From Caballeronia udeis (GTDB lineage: Bacteria > Pseudomonadota > Gammaproteobacteria > Burkholderiales > Burkholderiaceae), in assembly GCF_001544555.2 (NCBI RefSeq), contig NZ_FCOK02000077.1, positions 1 through 48,723 on the forward strand: a DNA stretch of 48,723 nt. The letters run 5' to 3'. Under the pieces are notes generated by a model. It searched no databases. It saw nothing but the letters and a program-made list of their open reading frames with translations, and was not told where the DNA came from. The number at the start of each line of letters is the position of its first letter. Position 1 is the first letter of the stretch. Positions 22,554-31,538 of this stretch are shown here, one piece after another. Made by a program: the position numbers and the translations under genes.

Positions 22554-24323
22554 GTGAGTTCGATCATGAACAGGGAAGGCCATCAAACAGGTGTCGAGGT
22601 TCATGCGCTCGTGGCTGCGCTGGCCGATCCGGCCTGGCAGGAAGCGCGCGATCGCGTAGCGTCGCATTCCGACATCCTTGTGCGAGTGCTCGACGGCAGA
22701 GGCGTACCGCTCGATCCGGCGTTCGCGCTTTCGGCGCAGGACGAAAGCACCATCCGTGCGCTGGTGGAAAGCGGGACCATTGATACACAACCCGTCGAGA
22801 TCGGCTCAGCGTGCGCGACGCGTTTTGTCTGTGGCGCAGAACGGATCGTTATATTTGTGTCGAGCGGCGGATCATTGGACCGACCGGATCTCGCCACAAT
22901 CTGCGGCCTGCTGCAAAGCGTCCTGGAAGTCGTGGTGCAACGCCATGCCGAGCTCGCAGCACACGAAACGCTGATCGACGAGCAGAGGGCGATCATCGAT
23001 CACATTGGAGATGGCCTGATGGTGGTGGCACGCGGCGGCGTCGTGCGTCATGCCAATACCGTCGCTGGGCGCATTCTTGGCATCGACCCGGTGCAGGCGA
23101 TCGGCCAGCCTTTGGAGAAGCTCATCGATTTTCAGCCGATCATCGGCCCGATCTTCTCCACGGGCGTGGGCTACGTCGACCGGGAACTCATCATCGATTC
23201 GCCGGCGCGTCATCTTCATCTGCTTGATACGGCGATTCCTATTAAAAATGCGTGCGGCCGGGTGGTGTCGGTCGTCAATACGTTCCGCGAATTCAAGCGC
23301 ATTCGCAAGATCGTCGGCAAGTATGCCGGCAATCATGCGCGCTACACGTTCGAGAATATTGTCGGTCAGAGTGCTGGACTGCTGAACGCGGTGGCGTCCG
23401 CGCGGAAGGCCGCACGGGGCGCAGCGAACTTACTGATAAGCGGAGAAAGCGGTGTTGGCAAAGAGGTGTTTGCGCAGGCGATCCATAACGAGAGCGAGCG
23501 GCAAGGGCATCCATTTGTCGCGATCAATTGCGCTGCGTTACCGCACGACCTGATCGAAAGCGAGCTTTTCGGCCACTTGCCCGGAAGCTTTACGGGTGCG
23601 ACGCGGGAAGGCCGGCCAGGCAAGTTCGAATCAGCCGACGGCGGAACCGTGTTTCTCGATGAAATCTCGGAATTGCCGCTGGACGTTCAGGCAAAGCTGC
23701 TGCGCGTCTTGCAGGAGCGCGAGGTAACCCGGCTGGGCGACACGCGAGGCATACGGATCGACGTGCGGATTATCTGCGCGAGCAATCGCGACTTGCAAGC
23801 GATGGTCCACGACAAGACGTTCCGCGAGGATCTCTATTACCGCTGCAATGTCATTGATATCCTGATTCCGCCACTGCGGCAACGCGTTGACGACATACCC
23901 GTTCTTGCGAGCTTTTTCGTAGCCAAGTACGCCGCGTTGCTGCGAAAGAACATATACGGCTTCTCACCGGGTGCAATGCAGCAACTGATCAAGTACAGGT
24001 GGCCAGGCAATGTTCGTGAGCTCGAGAACTTCGTAGAACGGGCGATGAATTTGCACGACGACCCTTATATCAGCGACGTCAGTGCGTTGATAGCCGGCAC
24101 TCGGGGACTCGATCAGAAAAGCGGCAGCCTCGACAAGGCTGACCCCGTGGGCGTCGTGTCACTTGCAGAGGCAGAACGCCTGGCTATCGAACATGCACTG
24201 AGCGCTTGCGGGTTCAATATGACCCGCTGCGCGACCATGCTCTCCGTGTCCAAGCCGGCGCTCTACGCGAAGCTAAAGCGCCACGGCATCAGGTTACAGC
24301 GGACCATCAGGTTATCCGACTAG
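22554..24323 (+). CDS. Sigma-54-dependent enhancer-binding regulator
   Basis: About 589 residues from a GTG at 22554 (GGGGAA 8 nt upstream); an ATG at 22566 is the alternative. The N-terminal sensory region resembles a GAF-like domain (residues about 15-135), then a PAS domain (about 145-250: IIDHIGDGLMVVARGG). The AAA+ domain has Walker A GESGVGKE (about 297-304), sigma-54-contact loop GSFTGA (about 344-349; consensus GAFTGA), and Walker B GGTVFLDE (about 363-370). A Fis-type HTH ends the protein (FNMTRCATMLSVSKPALYAKLK). No receiver domain, so it senses a ligand directly. It is the obvious activator of the operon at 18032-22434. Confidence 0.9.
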   Translation: MSSIMNREGHQTGVEVHALVAALADPAWQEARDRVASHSDILVRVLDGRGVPLDPAFALSAQDESTIRALVESGTIDTQPVEIGSACATRFVCGAERIVIFVSSGGSLDRPDLATICGLLQSVLEVVVQRHAELAAHETLIDEQRAIIDHIGDGLMVVARGGVVRHANTVAGRILGIDPVQAIGQPLEKLIDFQPIIGPIFSTGVGYVDRELIIDSPARHLHLLDTAIPIKNACGRVVSVVNTFREFKRIRKIVGKYAGNHARYTFENIVGQSAGLLNAVASARKAARGAANLLISGESGVGKEVFAQAIHNESERQGHPFVAINCAALPHDLIESELFGHLPGSFTGATREGRPGKFESADGGTVFLDEISELPLDVQAKLLRVLQEREVTRLGDTRGIRIDVRIICASNRDLQAMVHDKTFREDLYYRCNVIDILIPPLRQRVDDIPVLASFFVAKYAALLRKNIYGFSPGAMQQLIKYRWPGNVRELENFVERAMNLHDDPYISDVSALIAGTRGLDQKSGSLDKADPVGVVSLAEAERLAIEHALSACGFNMTRCATMLSVSKPALYAKLKRHGIRLQRTIRLSD

Positions 24324-24383
24324 TCGGCGATCTCGACCTTTGATCGTAAGGTCTTGGAACACGAATATCGAGCGCTGCAACAA

Positions 24384-24417
24384 GACCGCTTTCGAAATAC
24401 AGCGGTCGTTCATTTTT
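24384..24417 (+). terminator. Terminator after the sigma-54 activator gene
   Basis: GACCGCT (24384-24390) pairs with AGCGGTC (24401-24407), followed by GTTCATTTTTA. The stem core repeats that of the terminator at 22461-22486 (GACCGC...GCGGTC). Confidence 0.7.
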
Positions 24418-24471
24418 ATTCGGAATCGGCAGGCGTGCATCTCTGAAGAGCCAGGACCAAACCGGACGCGC

Positions 24472-25941
24472 TTAGCCGCGGCTCACTCCCGTAGAAGCCG
24501 CTTTTGCAAGCGCGTGCCGTTGATCGGGCAGGAATAGTGAAAGCACTCCGCCAACAACCAGCAACACCACGTTGCAGCCGAGCGCGACGGCAAATGCGTG
24601 ACCGAACGCGGCTGCTCCGCGACCAGCGCCAAGCTCGGTATAAAACACGCCGCCGATGACCGCAACGCCAAGCGCCGACGCGATCTGAAATGTCGAGATG
24701 ACAATTCCGGAAGCAAGGCCCGCATGCTTCGGCGCGACCCCGCCGATCACCGCCTTGATGACCGACGGCATGACCGTGCCAAACCCCAGCCCGGCGATCG
24801 CGAGACCGATATCAAGCCTGCCTGCCAGCGTTCCTGCCACCGCAAGGAGCGCGACACCGAACCCGACCGCCTGCAGGGCGAAGCCGACCGTCAGTGCGAA
24901 CTTGCCAAGCCGTGCCATGACATGAGCGGAGGCAAGGGACGCGAGGAAATAGGGGACGGCGTACGGCAACGTCGCCAACCCCGCTTGCAGCGGCGAGAGA
25001 TGCAGCCCTCCTTGCAGGTACACGGAGAAGGTCAGGTAGAACGACGAGAGCGTATACAACGCGAATGCCATGGCGACGCCGACCGCGAAACCCGCTTCGC
25101 GGAAGAGCGCGAATTCGACAAGGGGCGAACCACCCCTCGCGGCCAGGCGCGTTTCGAAGCGCACAAATAGCGTGAAGGCAAACGGCGCTGCGACGAGCAT
25201 CGCGATAATCCACATCGGCCAGCCGGTTTCCCGTCCTTCTACGAGCGGATAGACCAGGAGCCCCAGGGCAACCGAGAGCAGCACAACGCCGCCAATGTCC
25301 AGCCGTTGCGCGTGCTCGGCCCGCGAGTCACGCAGAAATGCAAGACCGCCGACGAATGCCACGAGACCGATAGGCACATTGATCAGGAAGATCGCCTGCC
25401 AGGTGAATCCCAACGGATGCAACGATACAAGCGCGCCGCCCAGCACCTGGCCGCAGATGTTCCCGAGGCCAAACGTCGCGCCATAGAGCGCGAGTGCGCG
25501 CCCCTGTTCTGCGGGAGGAAACAATACGCGGATGGAGGCCAGCACCTGAGGCGCCATGACGGTCGCGGTCAGGCCCTGCAGGATGCGCGCAGCAACGAGC
25601 GCGGAAGCGGACGGCGCGAATCCGCACAATGCCGACGCGAGTGTGAAGCCGGCAACGCCGGTCACGAACATGCGCTTGCGGCCAAACAGATCTCCGAGCC
25701 GTCCGCCGGTGATGAGGAAAACTGCGTAGGTTGCCGCATACGCCGAGATGATGAATTCGATCTCACCAGACGTGGCGCCGAGGTTCTGCCTGATCGAAGG
25801 GAGTGCAAGGTTGACAACGTTGAAGTCGAGGATCGGAAGGAACGCCCCCGTCAAGAGGACGGGTAGCGCGAGCCAGCGCCGTGGGTCAGCTGTGTGCGTG
25901 TCGAGCGAAGAAAGCTGGCGCGCTTTGTCGAGTGTGCTCAT
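24472..25941 (-). CDS. DHA2-type MFS efflux transporter
   Basis: Protein of 489 residues with 14 predicted membrane segments, the DHA2 (EmrB/QacA) layout. Early motif LPILDFNVVNLALPSIRQNL (motif D1) and GRLGDLFGRKRMF between helices 2 and 3, plus the motif C-like segment LGNICGQVLGGAL in helix 5. Proton-driven export of drugs or toxic organics is expected. It is divergent from a LysR gene at 26084, which is its likely regulator. Its 3' end faces the terminator of the sigma-54 regulator. Confidence 0.9.
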   Translation of the reverse strand: MSTLDKARQLSSLDTHTADPRRWLALPVLLTGAFLPILDFNVVNLALPSIRQNLGATSGEIEFIISAYAATYAVFLITGGRLGDLFGRKRMFVTGVAGFTLASALCGFAPSASALVAARILQGLTATVMAPQVLASIRVLFPPAEQGRALALYGATFGLGNICGQVLGGALVSLHPLGFTWQAIFLINVPIGLVAFVGGLAFLRDSRAEHAQRLDIGGVVLLSVALGLLVYPLVEGRETGWPMWIIAMLVAAPFAFTLFVRFETRLAARGGSPLVEFALFREAGFAVGVAMAFALYTLSSFYLTFSVYLQGGLHLSPLQAGLATLPYAVPYFLASLASAHVMARLGKFALTVGFALQAVGFGVALLAVAGTLAGRLDIGLAIAGLGFGTVMPSVIKAVIGGVAPKHAGLASGIVISTFQIASALGVAVIGGVFYTELGAGRGAAAFGHAFAVALGCNVVLLVVGGVLSLFLPDQRHALAKAASTGVSRG

Positions 25942-26083
25942 GGGTGTAGTCGTTCGTCGAGTGGATACGGGGGCGCGAGGATCGGCCGGCCCGGTGATCG
26001 GTGAAGACGACTATGCGGTACTATTTCTCATAGCTCAACGGGATGTCTGAATATATCAGTGATAACGTTTGGAGATGAATAAG

Positions 26084-26941
26084 ATGGCAACACTCGATGT
26101 TGACGCGGTGCGCGCCTTCACACTCGTCGCGGACTTTCAGAGCTTCACGCGTGCCGCAGAGGCAATGGACACAACGCAGGCCGCGATCAGCATGAAGCTG
26201 AAGCGGCTGGAGGACCGGCTCGGCCACAAGCTGATTGAACGCACGCCGCGGCGGGTGCGGCTGTCCGCGCGCGGAGCCGCGTTCCTGGATGTGGCACGCG
26301 AGTTTGTCGCGGCGCATGAGCGCGCCCTCGCGGGACTATCGGGTACCACACGGCGCCTTGTTCTTGGCATCAGTGACCATGTTGCAGGTCCCGACCTGCC
26401 GCTACTGCTCACGCGGCTGCATGCCTACGATCCCGCATTGCTGATCGAGGTCCAGATCGAATCGTCGCGCGAACTGCTCGACGCGTTCGAGCGCGGCAAG
26501 CTTGACGCTGCGATCCTGCGTCGCGAGGACGATAGCCGCAACGGCGAGGTGCTCGCGCTGGAGCCGCTGGGCTGGTTTGCATCGCCCGGCTTTGTGCATC
26601 GGGAAGGAGGACCGCTAAGGCTCGCGTCGCTCTCGGCATCGTGTGGAATCCGCAGCGTGGCAACGCGCAGGTTGGATGCAGCGGGGATTGCCTGGACCGA
26701 GGTGTTCATCGGTGGAGGTACGGCGGCCGTCGCTGCTGCGGTGTCAGCCGGACTGGCCGTGGGAGCGTTCGCGCATCGGGTTGCGCCGCTTGGTGTCGTC
26801 GAGGTCGGCGCGGTGCTGGGCCTGCCTGCGCTTCCTTCGTCGGAGATTGTGCTGCATTCGAGTCTCTCGGATTCGAAGTCGCGCGAGGCCTTGCGCACGG
26901 TTGCAGCGGCATATAGGGAGCATCGATCGACGATGCAATAA
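26084..26941 (+). CDS. LysR-family transcriptional regulator (probable efflux regulator)
   Basis: About 285 residues from the ATG at 26084 (MATLDVDAVRAFTLV), GGAG 9 nt upstream; ATG 26075 is a weaker option. HTH: FTRAAEAMDTTQAAISMKLKRLEDRLG. The effector domain starts LVLGISDHVAGPDLP. It is separated from the DHA2 transporter by 142 bp of shared regulatory DNA, so it probably switches that exporter. Confidence 0.88.
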   Translation: MATLDVDAVRAFTLVADFQSFTRAAEAMDTTQAAISMKLKRLEDRLGHKLIERTPRRVRLSARGAAFLDVAREFVAAHERALAGLSGTTRRLVLGISDHVAGPDLPLLLTRLHAYDPALLIEVQIESSRELLDAFERGKLDAAILRREDDSRNGEVLALEPLGWFASPGFVHREGGPLRLASLSASCGIRSVATRRLDAAGIAWTEVFIGGGTAAVAAAVSAGLAVGAFAHRVAPLGVVEVGAVLGLPALPSSEIVLHSSLSDSKSREALRTVAAAYREHRSTMQ

Positions 26942-27030
26942 ACGGCTTGCCCGAGAGTCGAATGAGGTAGCCGGTATGCGCCTTCCTAGTCGATGGGCTC
27001 AACAAGATGCGCTCTATTGGCGGGCGTGAC

Positions 27031-27885
27031 TCACACATTCGCCAATCGTTCGATGACCAGATCAAGGAGCGCCCGCAGTCTTCCCAGCCGGCGGAGGTCG
27101 CGATGGTACCCGAACCAGACATCGCGGCCGGGTGGCGCGTCTCCAAGATCCATGCGGTGTATGCCGGCCGTATTGTCGCCCAGCGCGCAAGGGAGGACCG
27201 CTAGTCCGCCGCCTTCCGCACACATCCGGGCTTGCGCGCCGCGGTTGTTGCTGCCGAACGCCACTTGCGCTTTTGGCAGCACGCGTCTCACCCAGTCGAC
27301 GTCGGGCAACGTTCCAAACGCGCTGTCCATGGTGACGAGGCGGTGACCCTCACCGTTGCCGGCTTGCGGCGGAACCATGTTGACCGGTCCGTACAGCGCG
27401 TAGTCCATATGCATGAACTTGCGCTGAATCACGTCGGCTTCTTCGAACTGCGTAATGCGAAACAGCAGGTCCGCGTCACGCCTTGCAAGACTGAATTGGC
27501 GTGAATCCGTAACCAGCTCGATGCTCACGCGCGGATTCGCCCTCAGGAACTCGGCGAAGAGTGGCGTCAGGACATGAATGCCAAACCAGTCCGACGATGA
27601 AACCCGCAGCACACCGCTCAGGTGCAGTTCCTTGCCGGCCAGCGAGCGCTCGAACGCGAGCGCGTCCTCCTCCATACGCTCGGCATGCGTCAGTACGGCT
27701 GCGCCTTCATCCGTCAGAACAAACCCGTCGGTGGTGCGCTGAAACAGGGTCTGGCCGACCGCCGCCTCGAGTGCCCGTAGCCGCCGGCCCATCGTCGGTT
27801 GTGTCTGACCGGTCTGTCTTGCAGCCGCACCAAGCGAACCCGTGCGGGCAATCGCCAGGAAAATCCGAACATCGCCCCAGTCCAT
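27031..27885 (-). CDS. LysR-family transcriptional regulator
   Basis: Protein of 284 residues starting MDWGDVRIFLAIART. HTH: LGAAARQTGQTQPTMGRRLRALEAAVG. The effector domain begins near LSGVLRVSSSDWFGIHV. It resembles the subgroup of LysR proteins with an Asp-Trp start that often flank oxidoreductases. It is divergent from the quinone-oxidoreductase-like gene at 27997 with a 111-bp intergenic region, implying control of that gene. Confidence 0.87.
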   Translation of the reverse strand: MDWGDVRIFLAIARTGSLGAAARQTGQTQPTMGRRLRALEAAVGQTLFQRTTDGFVLTDEGAAVLTHAERMEEDALAFERSLAGKELHLSGVLRVSSSDWFGIHVLTPLFAEFLRANPRVSIELVTDSRQFSLARRDADLLFRITQFEEADVIQRKFMHMDYALYGPVNMVPPQAGNGEGHRLVTMDSAFGTLPDVDWVRRVLPKAQVAFGSNNRGAQARMCAEGGGLAVLPCALGDNTAGIHRMDLGDAPPGRDVWFGYHRDLRRLGRLRALLDLVIERLANV

Positions 27886-27996
27886 TTTGCCCCATGCATA
27901 AACGTTTGGTCGTCGTGCAATAACGTCGATTTACGTAATTTCCTGCATGGACGAATATGAATCAAGCAAATTCGCTCGATTCCCCGGCTAAACATC

Positions 27997-28983
27997 ATGA
28001 ACATGCAAGCGCTGGTTCTGAACCGCTATAACGGTCCGCTTGAACTGACGGACATTCCTCGTCCAGGCGTGCAACCCGGGCAGGTGCTGGTCCGTATCAA
28101 GGCGAGCGGCCTGAATCCGCTGGACACCAAGATTCGCGCGGGCAGCGCAGCGCATGCCAGACATCCGCTGCCGCTGGTGCTGGGTATCGATATGGCGGGT
28201 GTGGTCGAAGCAGTCGGGCAAGGCGTCACTCAGTTCAAGGCGGGTGATGAGGTGTACGGAATGACTGGCGGCGTTGGCGGCATCCAGGGGTCACTCGCTC
28301 AGTTCGCAGCAGTAGACGCACGACTGCTCGCGTTAAAACCGTCCAACCTGTCGATGAAAGAAGCCGCAGCCCTGCCGCTCAGCTTCATCACTTCTTATCA
28401 GGGGATTGTGGACAGGGGGCAGTTGCAAGCGGGTCAGACAGTGCTTGTACAGGGCGGAGCCGGTGGCGTCGGACACGTTTCGGTGCAACTCGCGCAGGCA
28501 TTGGGTGCTCACGTCTTTGCGACGGTGAGCAAAGGTGACGCCGAACTCATGGCGAGTTATGGCGCGACCGCTATCGACTATCGAGAACACTCGGTCGAGC
28601 AATACGTTCAAGAGCACACGGGCGGAGAAGGTTTCGATCTGGTCGCCGACACGGTTGGCGGAGCGACGCTGGATGCATCATTTGCAGCGGTCAGGCAGTT
28701 CGGGCATGTCGTGAGCGCGCTAGGCTGGGGGACTCATGCTCTCGCGCCGTTGTCATTCCGCGAAGCAAGCTACTCCGGCGTATTCACGCTCTCGCCGCTG
28801 CTCACCGGCAAGCACCGTGAGCATCATGGAGAAATACTCCAGATAGCAACGCGGCTGGTCGAAGCAGGAAAACTGGTGCCCAGAGTGGATCCCCGTAGTT
28901 TCGACCTGACTAGCGCGGACCTCGCTTATCAGGCTATTACAGCGGGAACCACCAAGGGAAAAATAGTCGTCGACGTTCAATAG
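27997..28983 (+). CDS. Quinone-oxidoreductase-like MDR-family dehydrogenase
   Basis: Protein of 328 residues of the medium-chain dehydrogenase/reductase superfamily. GroES-like N-domain with VRIKASGLNPLDTKIRAG and LGIDMAGVVEAVG; the NADP-binding Rossmann motif is GGAGGVG at residues 153-159. Structural and catalytic zinc cysteines are absent, as in zeta-crystallin/QOR proteins. It should reduce quinones or enones with NADPH. Starts at 27997 or 28003; neither has a strong ribosome site. Likely controlled by the divergent LysR. Confidence 0.88.
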   Translation: MNMQALVLNRYNGPLELTDIPRPGVQPGQVLVRIKASGLNPLDTKIRAGSAAHARHPLPLVLGIDMAGVVEAVGQGVTQFKAGDEVYGMTGGVGGIQGSLAQFAAVDARLLALKPSNLSMKEAAALPLSFITSYQGIVDRGQLQAGQTVLVQGGAGGVGHVSVQLAQALGAHVFATVSKGDAELMASYGATAIDYREHSVEQYVQEHTGGEGFDLVADTVGGATLDASFAAVRQFGHVVSALGWGTHALAPLSFREASYSGVFTLSPLLTGKHREHHGEILQIATRLVEAGKLVPRVDPRSFDLTSADLAYQAITAGTTKGKIVVDVQ

Positions 28984-29096
28984 CGGCTCAGGCAGCAGGC
29001 GAGTAAACACAAAGCAGGCTTTCCGGGCCGGCCGCCGCGTTCGTCCGGCACTTAACCCGCGCCGTGCCGCACCCACGGCGACAGCCTGAAAATGCC

Positions 29097-29984
29097 TTAA
29101 CGCGCTAACGCGGCATTCGCCGGTCGTGCAAACCGCTTGGCACCGATCACGCACAGCACCACGGCCGTTGCGACCGCTACCATCGGCCAGCCGACTGGCT
29201 CATGCAACAACGTGGCGGCAAGCACAAGTCCGAAGAAGGGCTGAAGCAATTGCAACTGCCCCACCGCCGCAATACCGCCCTGAGCCAGGCCGCGATACCA
29301 GAAGACGAAGCCGATCAACATGCTGAACAAGGACACGTAGGCAAGGCCCATCCATGCCGGTCCTCCCACGTCCGCCCACGACGACGGCATGGTGATCAAC
29401 GCCAGCGGCGCCATGATCGGCAGCGACAAAACCAGCGCCCAGGAGATCACCTGCCAGCCGCCGAGCTTGCGTGAAAGCCTGCCGCCTTCGGCATAACCGA
29501 GCCCGCAGACGACAATGGCCGCGAACATCAGAGAATCGCCGACAGGCGACGCCCCGGTCCCCCGGGCCAGCGCAAAACCCGCTACGAGCAACGCGCCGAA
29601 CCCGGAAAACAGCCAGAACGCCGGGCGTGGATGTTCGCCTCCGCGCAGCACCCCGAAGATGGCGGTCGAAAGCGGCAGCAAGGCAACAAAGACAACCGAG
29701 TGAGCAGCGGTGATGTGCTTGAGCGCAAGGGCGGTCAGCAGCGGGAAGCCGATGACGACGCCGCACGCCACCACCGCGAGCGAAATCAGGTCGCCCCGCT
29801 CGGGCCGCTTTTGCCGGAACACAAGCAAGAGCGCAAGTCCCAGCAAGCCCGCAATTCCCGCTCGCGCGACCGTGAGGAAGACCGGGTCGAAGGCTGCGAC
29901 CGCTACCCGAGTCGCGGGCAATGAGCCGCTGAAAATCAGCATCCCGAGGAAACCGTTCATCCATCCGCTTGCCGTCTTGTCCAT
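29097..29984 (-). CDS. EamA/DMT-family exporter
   Basis: About 295 residues with ten predicted helices in two EamA repeats; the second repeat contains SMLIGFVFWYRGLAQGGIAAVGQLQLLQPF, the usual signature. GGGGAG lies 4 nt before the ATG at 29984; the ATG at 29987 is too close. DMT proteins of this group export amino acids or metabolites. It is divergent from a MocR-type regulator, a common pairing in which the regulator senses an amino-acid-derived signal through PLP. Confidence 0.9.
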   Translation of the reverse strand: MDKTASGWMNGFLGMLIFSGSLPATRVAVAAFDPVFLTVARAGIAGLLGLALLLVFRQKRPERGDLISLAVVACGVVIGFPLLTALALKHITAAHSVVFVALLPLSTAIFGVLRGGEHPRPAFWLFSGFGALLVAGFALARGTGASPVGDSLMFAAIVVCGLGYAEGGRLSRKLGGWQVISWALVLSLPIMAPLALITMPSSWADVGGPAWMGLAYVSLFSMLIGFVFWYRGLAQGGIAAVGQLQLLQPFFGLVLAATLLHEPVGWPMVAVATAVVLCVIGAKRFARPANAALAR

Positions 29985-30050
29985 CATGCTCCCCTATTTT
30001 CAGCTAGCAGTATCGGCCCATGAAGCATGGATTTTCCAGAGACAGTGCAC

Positions 30051-30070
30051 TACAGTTACGCAAAACTGTA
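30051..30070. promoter_or_regulatory. Inverted repeat in the EamA/MocR divergent promoter
   Basis: TACAGTT (30051-30057) and AACTGTA (30064-30070), perfect 7-bp arms with a 6-bp spacer. CAGT-like half-sites lie on both sides (about 30043 and 30082). Good candidate for MocR binding. Confidence 0.55.
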
Positions 30071-30090
30071 TGGGTTAAAGACCAGTACAC

Positions 30091-31494
30091 ATGGAAGACA
30101 CTATGGTCCTTGGAACAGACGCCGGCACGTTGGTCGAACGCGTCATGCTGGCTATCAGACAGCGGATTGCCGGACGTACCCTGGTGCCGGGCGCCAAGGT
30201 TCCGTCCATCCGGGGCTTCGCTGAAACCCTGCAAGTCTCGAAGTCCACCGTGGTGGAAGCCTATGATCGCCTCGCTGCCGAAGGGGTCATCCAGTCACGC
30301 CGCGGCTCGGGCTTTTACGTCACCGGGCATCTGCCGCCGCTGTCGCTTGCCGAACTGGGCCCGCGCCTGGACCGCGTTGTCGATCCGTTCTGGGTGTCGA
30401 GACAATCGCTGGAAGCCGGCGCGAACGCCCTGAAACCCGGTTGCGGCTGGCTGCCTGCATCGTGGCTGCCGGAGGCAGGGCTGCGCCGTGCGTTGAGATC
30501 CGTCGCGCGCACCGACGGGGCCGTGCTGGCCGACTACGGCACGTCCCTCGGTCACCCGGCGCTGCGGCAACTGCTCGCCCGGCGCATGGCGGATCGCGGC
30601 ATTGAAGCCGCGCCTGACCAGATCATCCTCACCGAATCCGGCACGCAAGCGATCGACCTGTTATGCCGCCTGCTGCTCGAACCCGGCGATACAGTAGTCG
30701 TCGACGACCCCTGCTATTTCAATTTCCTCGCGTTGCTGCGCGCTCACCGGGCCAAGGTCGTCAGCGTTCCGTACACGCCGGCAGGCCCTGATATCGACCT
30801 GTTCGCAAAAGCCCTCGCGGAGCATCGGCCGCGTCTCTACATCACCAACTCGGCGCTTCACAATCCAACGGGCGCCACGCTGTCTCCGGTTGTCGCACAT
30901 AGGCTTCTCAAGCTCGCGGACCAGTCGGGCCTGACCATTATTGAAGACGATATCTTCGGTGACTTCGAGCACGAATCCGCCCCTCGCCTGGCAGCCTTCG
31001 ACGGCCTGGAGCGAGTGGTCCATATAGGCAGCTTTTCAAAGAGTCTCTCGGCGTCGGTGCGCTGCGGTTTCATCGCGGCCCGGCACGACTGGGTCGAGCG
31101 ATTGATCGATTTGAAGATTGCCACGTCATTCGGCGGGGGACGTCTTTCTGCCGAGCTCATTCTCGGCGTGCTGAAAGACGGCACCTACAGAAAGCACATG
31201 GAGAGCTTGCGAGAGCGTTTATCCCGTTCGATGGGACAAACAAGCGTGCGGCTGCAAACGCTTGGCGTCGAACCATGGATCGAGCCGCGAGGCGGCCTGT
31301 TTCTCTGGTGCACGCTACCTGAAGGACTGGAAGCCACGGACGTGGCCCGGCGGGCACTGGCCGAAAACGTCATCCTCGCACCGGGCAATGCGTTCAGCGT
31401 TGCGCAGTCCGCAAGCCGGTTCCTGCGTTTCAACGTCGCCCAATCGACTGACCCGCGTGTGTTTGCCGTGCTTGAGGCAGCGATGAACGGGTGA
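30091..31494 (+). CDS. MocR/PdxR-type GntR regulator with aminotransferase domain
   Basis: Protein of 467 residues. N-terminal GntR wHTH at about residues 12-80 (IRGFAETLQVSKSTVVEAYDRLAAEGVI), then a fold-type-I aminotransferase domain. PLP-site motifs are seen: SALHNPTG (Asn), IEDDIFGDF (Asp/Tyr region) and SFSKSLSASVRCG with the Schiff-base lysine. Such proteins bind PLP or a PLP-amino-acid adduct and act as activators or repressors, not as enzymes. Start at 30091 or 30103. Its divergent partner is the EamA exporter, the probable target. Confidence 0.9.
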   Translation: MEDTMVLGTDAGTLVERVMLAIRQRIAGRTLVPGAKVPSIRGFAETLQVSKSTVVEAYDRLAAEGVIQSRRGSGFYVTGHLPPLSLAELGPRLDRVVDPFWVSRQSLEAGANALKPGCGWLPASWLPEAGLRRALRSVARTDGAVLADYGTSLGHPALRQLLARRMADRGIEAAPDQIILTESGTQAIDLLCRLLLEPGDTVVVDDPCYFNFLALLRAHRAKVVSVPYTPAGPDIDLFAKALAEHRPRLYITNSALHNPTGATLSPVVAHRLLKLADQSGLTIIEDDIFGDFEHESAPRLAAFDGLERVVHIGSFSKSLSASVRCGFIAARHDWVERLIDLKIATSFGGGRLSAELILGVLKDGTYRKHMESLRERLSRSMGQTSVRLQTLGVEPWIEPRGGLFLWCTLPEGLEATDVARRALAENVILAPGNAFSVAQSASRFLRFNVAQSTDPRVFAVLEAAMNG

Positions 31495-31538
31495 CGCTCA
31501 TCGCACCAAACACGTCACGCGAACCCCACCGCAGTGCT

